Shown: positions 6,126 to 6,154 of the stretch, piece by piece
How the letters are laid out: each line of letters opens with the position of its first letter
How positions within the stretch are numbered: position 1 is the first letter of the stretch
Assembly (NCBI GenBank): GCA_046566095.1
Contig: JBKHXI010000171.1
Span: 1 to 6,154 of the forward strand
Origin: CAMPJU01 sp046566095
GTDB lineage: Bacteria; Pseudomonadota; Gammaproteobacteria; Xanthomonadales; Xanthomonadaceae
Reading direction: 5' to 3'
Length of the DNA stretch: 6,154 nucleotides
The notes under the pieces: model-generated
Told to the model about the DNA's origin: nothing
The model's input: only the letters and a program-made list of their open reading frames with translations
Database searches by the model: none
Position numbers and translations under genes: made by a program

Positions 6126-6154
6126 GTCGTCCCGAGCGCAGCGAGGGACCTGCT
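6126..6154 (+). repeat. REP-like palindromic repeat, copy 5 (cut by window end)
   Basis: This copy is identical to copy 1 over all 29 visible bases, with the complete short hairpin at 6129-6149. The window ends within the tail (CCTGCT), so a following T-run cannot be seen. With copy 4 it brackets a 75-bp stretch in which I see no gene. Confidence 0.88.

Noticed and set aside
3725..6154. CRISPR array
   Set aside because: The repeats are dispersed, lie in both orientations, and are separated by whole genes rather than by regular short spacers.

Overview
The window is about 6.2 kb of very GC-rich chromosomal DNA. Gene content, codon use and the dispersed repeat family suggest a gammaproteobacterium of the Xanthomonadaceae/Lysobacteraceae type (Lysobacter, Luteimonas or a relative). 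That placement is inference from style and gene set, not from a marker gene. There is no sign of a mobile element, phage, CRISPR array, tRNA or rRNA.

Layout: (1) 1-107 has no recognised gene. (2) 108-1037 (+) encodes a predicted outer-membrane lipoprotein of unknown function. (3) 1082-3718 (+) is plsB, glycerol-3-phosphate acyltransferase, only 44 bp after the lipoprotein and probably cotranscribed with it, although a -10-like hexamer just before plsB could give it its own nearly leaderless transcript. (4) 3794-4012 (-) is a small coiled-coil DUF465/YdcH-family protein, convergent with plsB. (5) 4095-5000 (+) is ttcA, the Fe-S tRNA 2-thiocytidine synthetase, divergent from the small gene. (6) 5125-6027 (+) is rdgC, the ring-shaped DNA-binding modulator of RecA. 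The genes do not form one pathway: they cover phospholipid synthesis, tRNA modification and recombination control.

The most distinctive non-coding feature is a REP-like palindromic repeat of about 30 bp. A same-orientation copy follows the stop codons of plsB, ttcA and rdgC at 2 to 18 nt (the rdgC copy is degenerate). One inverted copy lies just before rdgC, and one more lies at the right edge. The inverted copy and the copy after ttcA form a 30-bp-arm inverted repeat in the ttcA-rdgC gap. The ttcA copy carries a paired C/G replacement for U/A that keeps the short hairpin paired, which suggests the hairpin is the conserved unit. Otherwise the window is ordinary housekeeping DNA, and I see no convincing undescribed multi-gene system.
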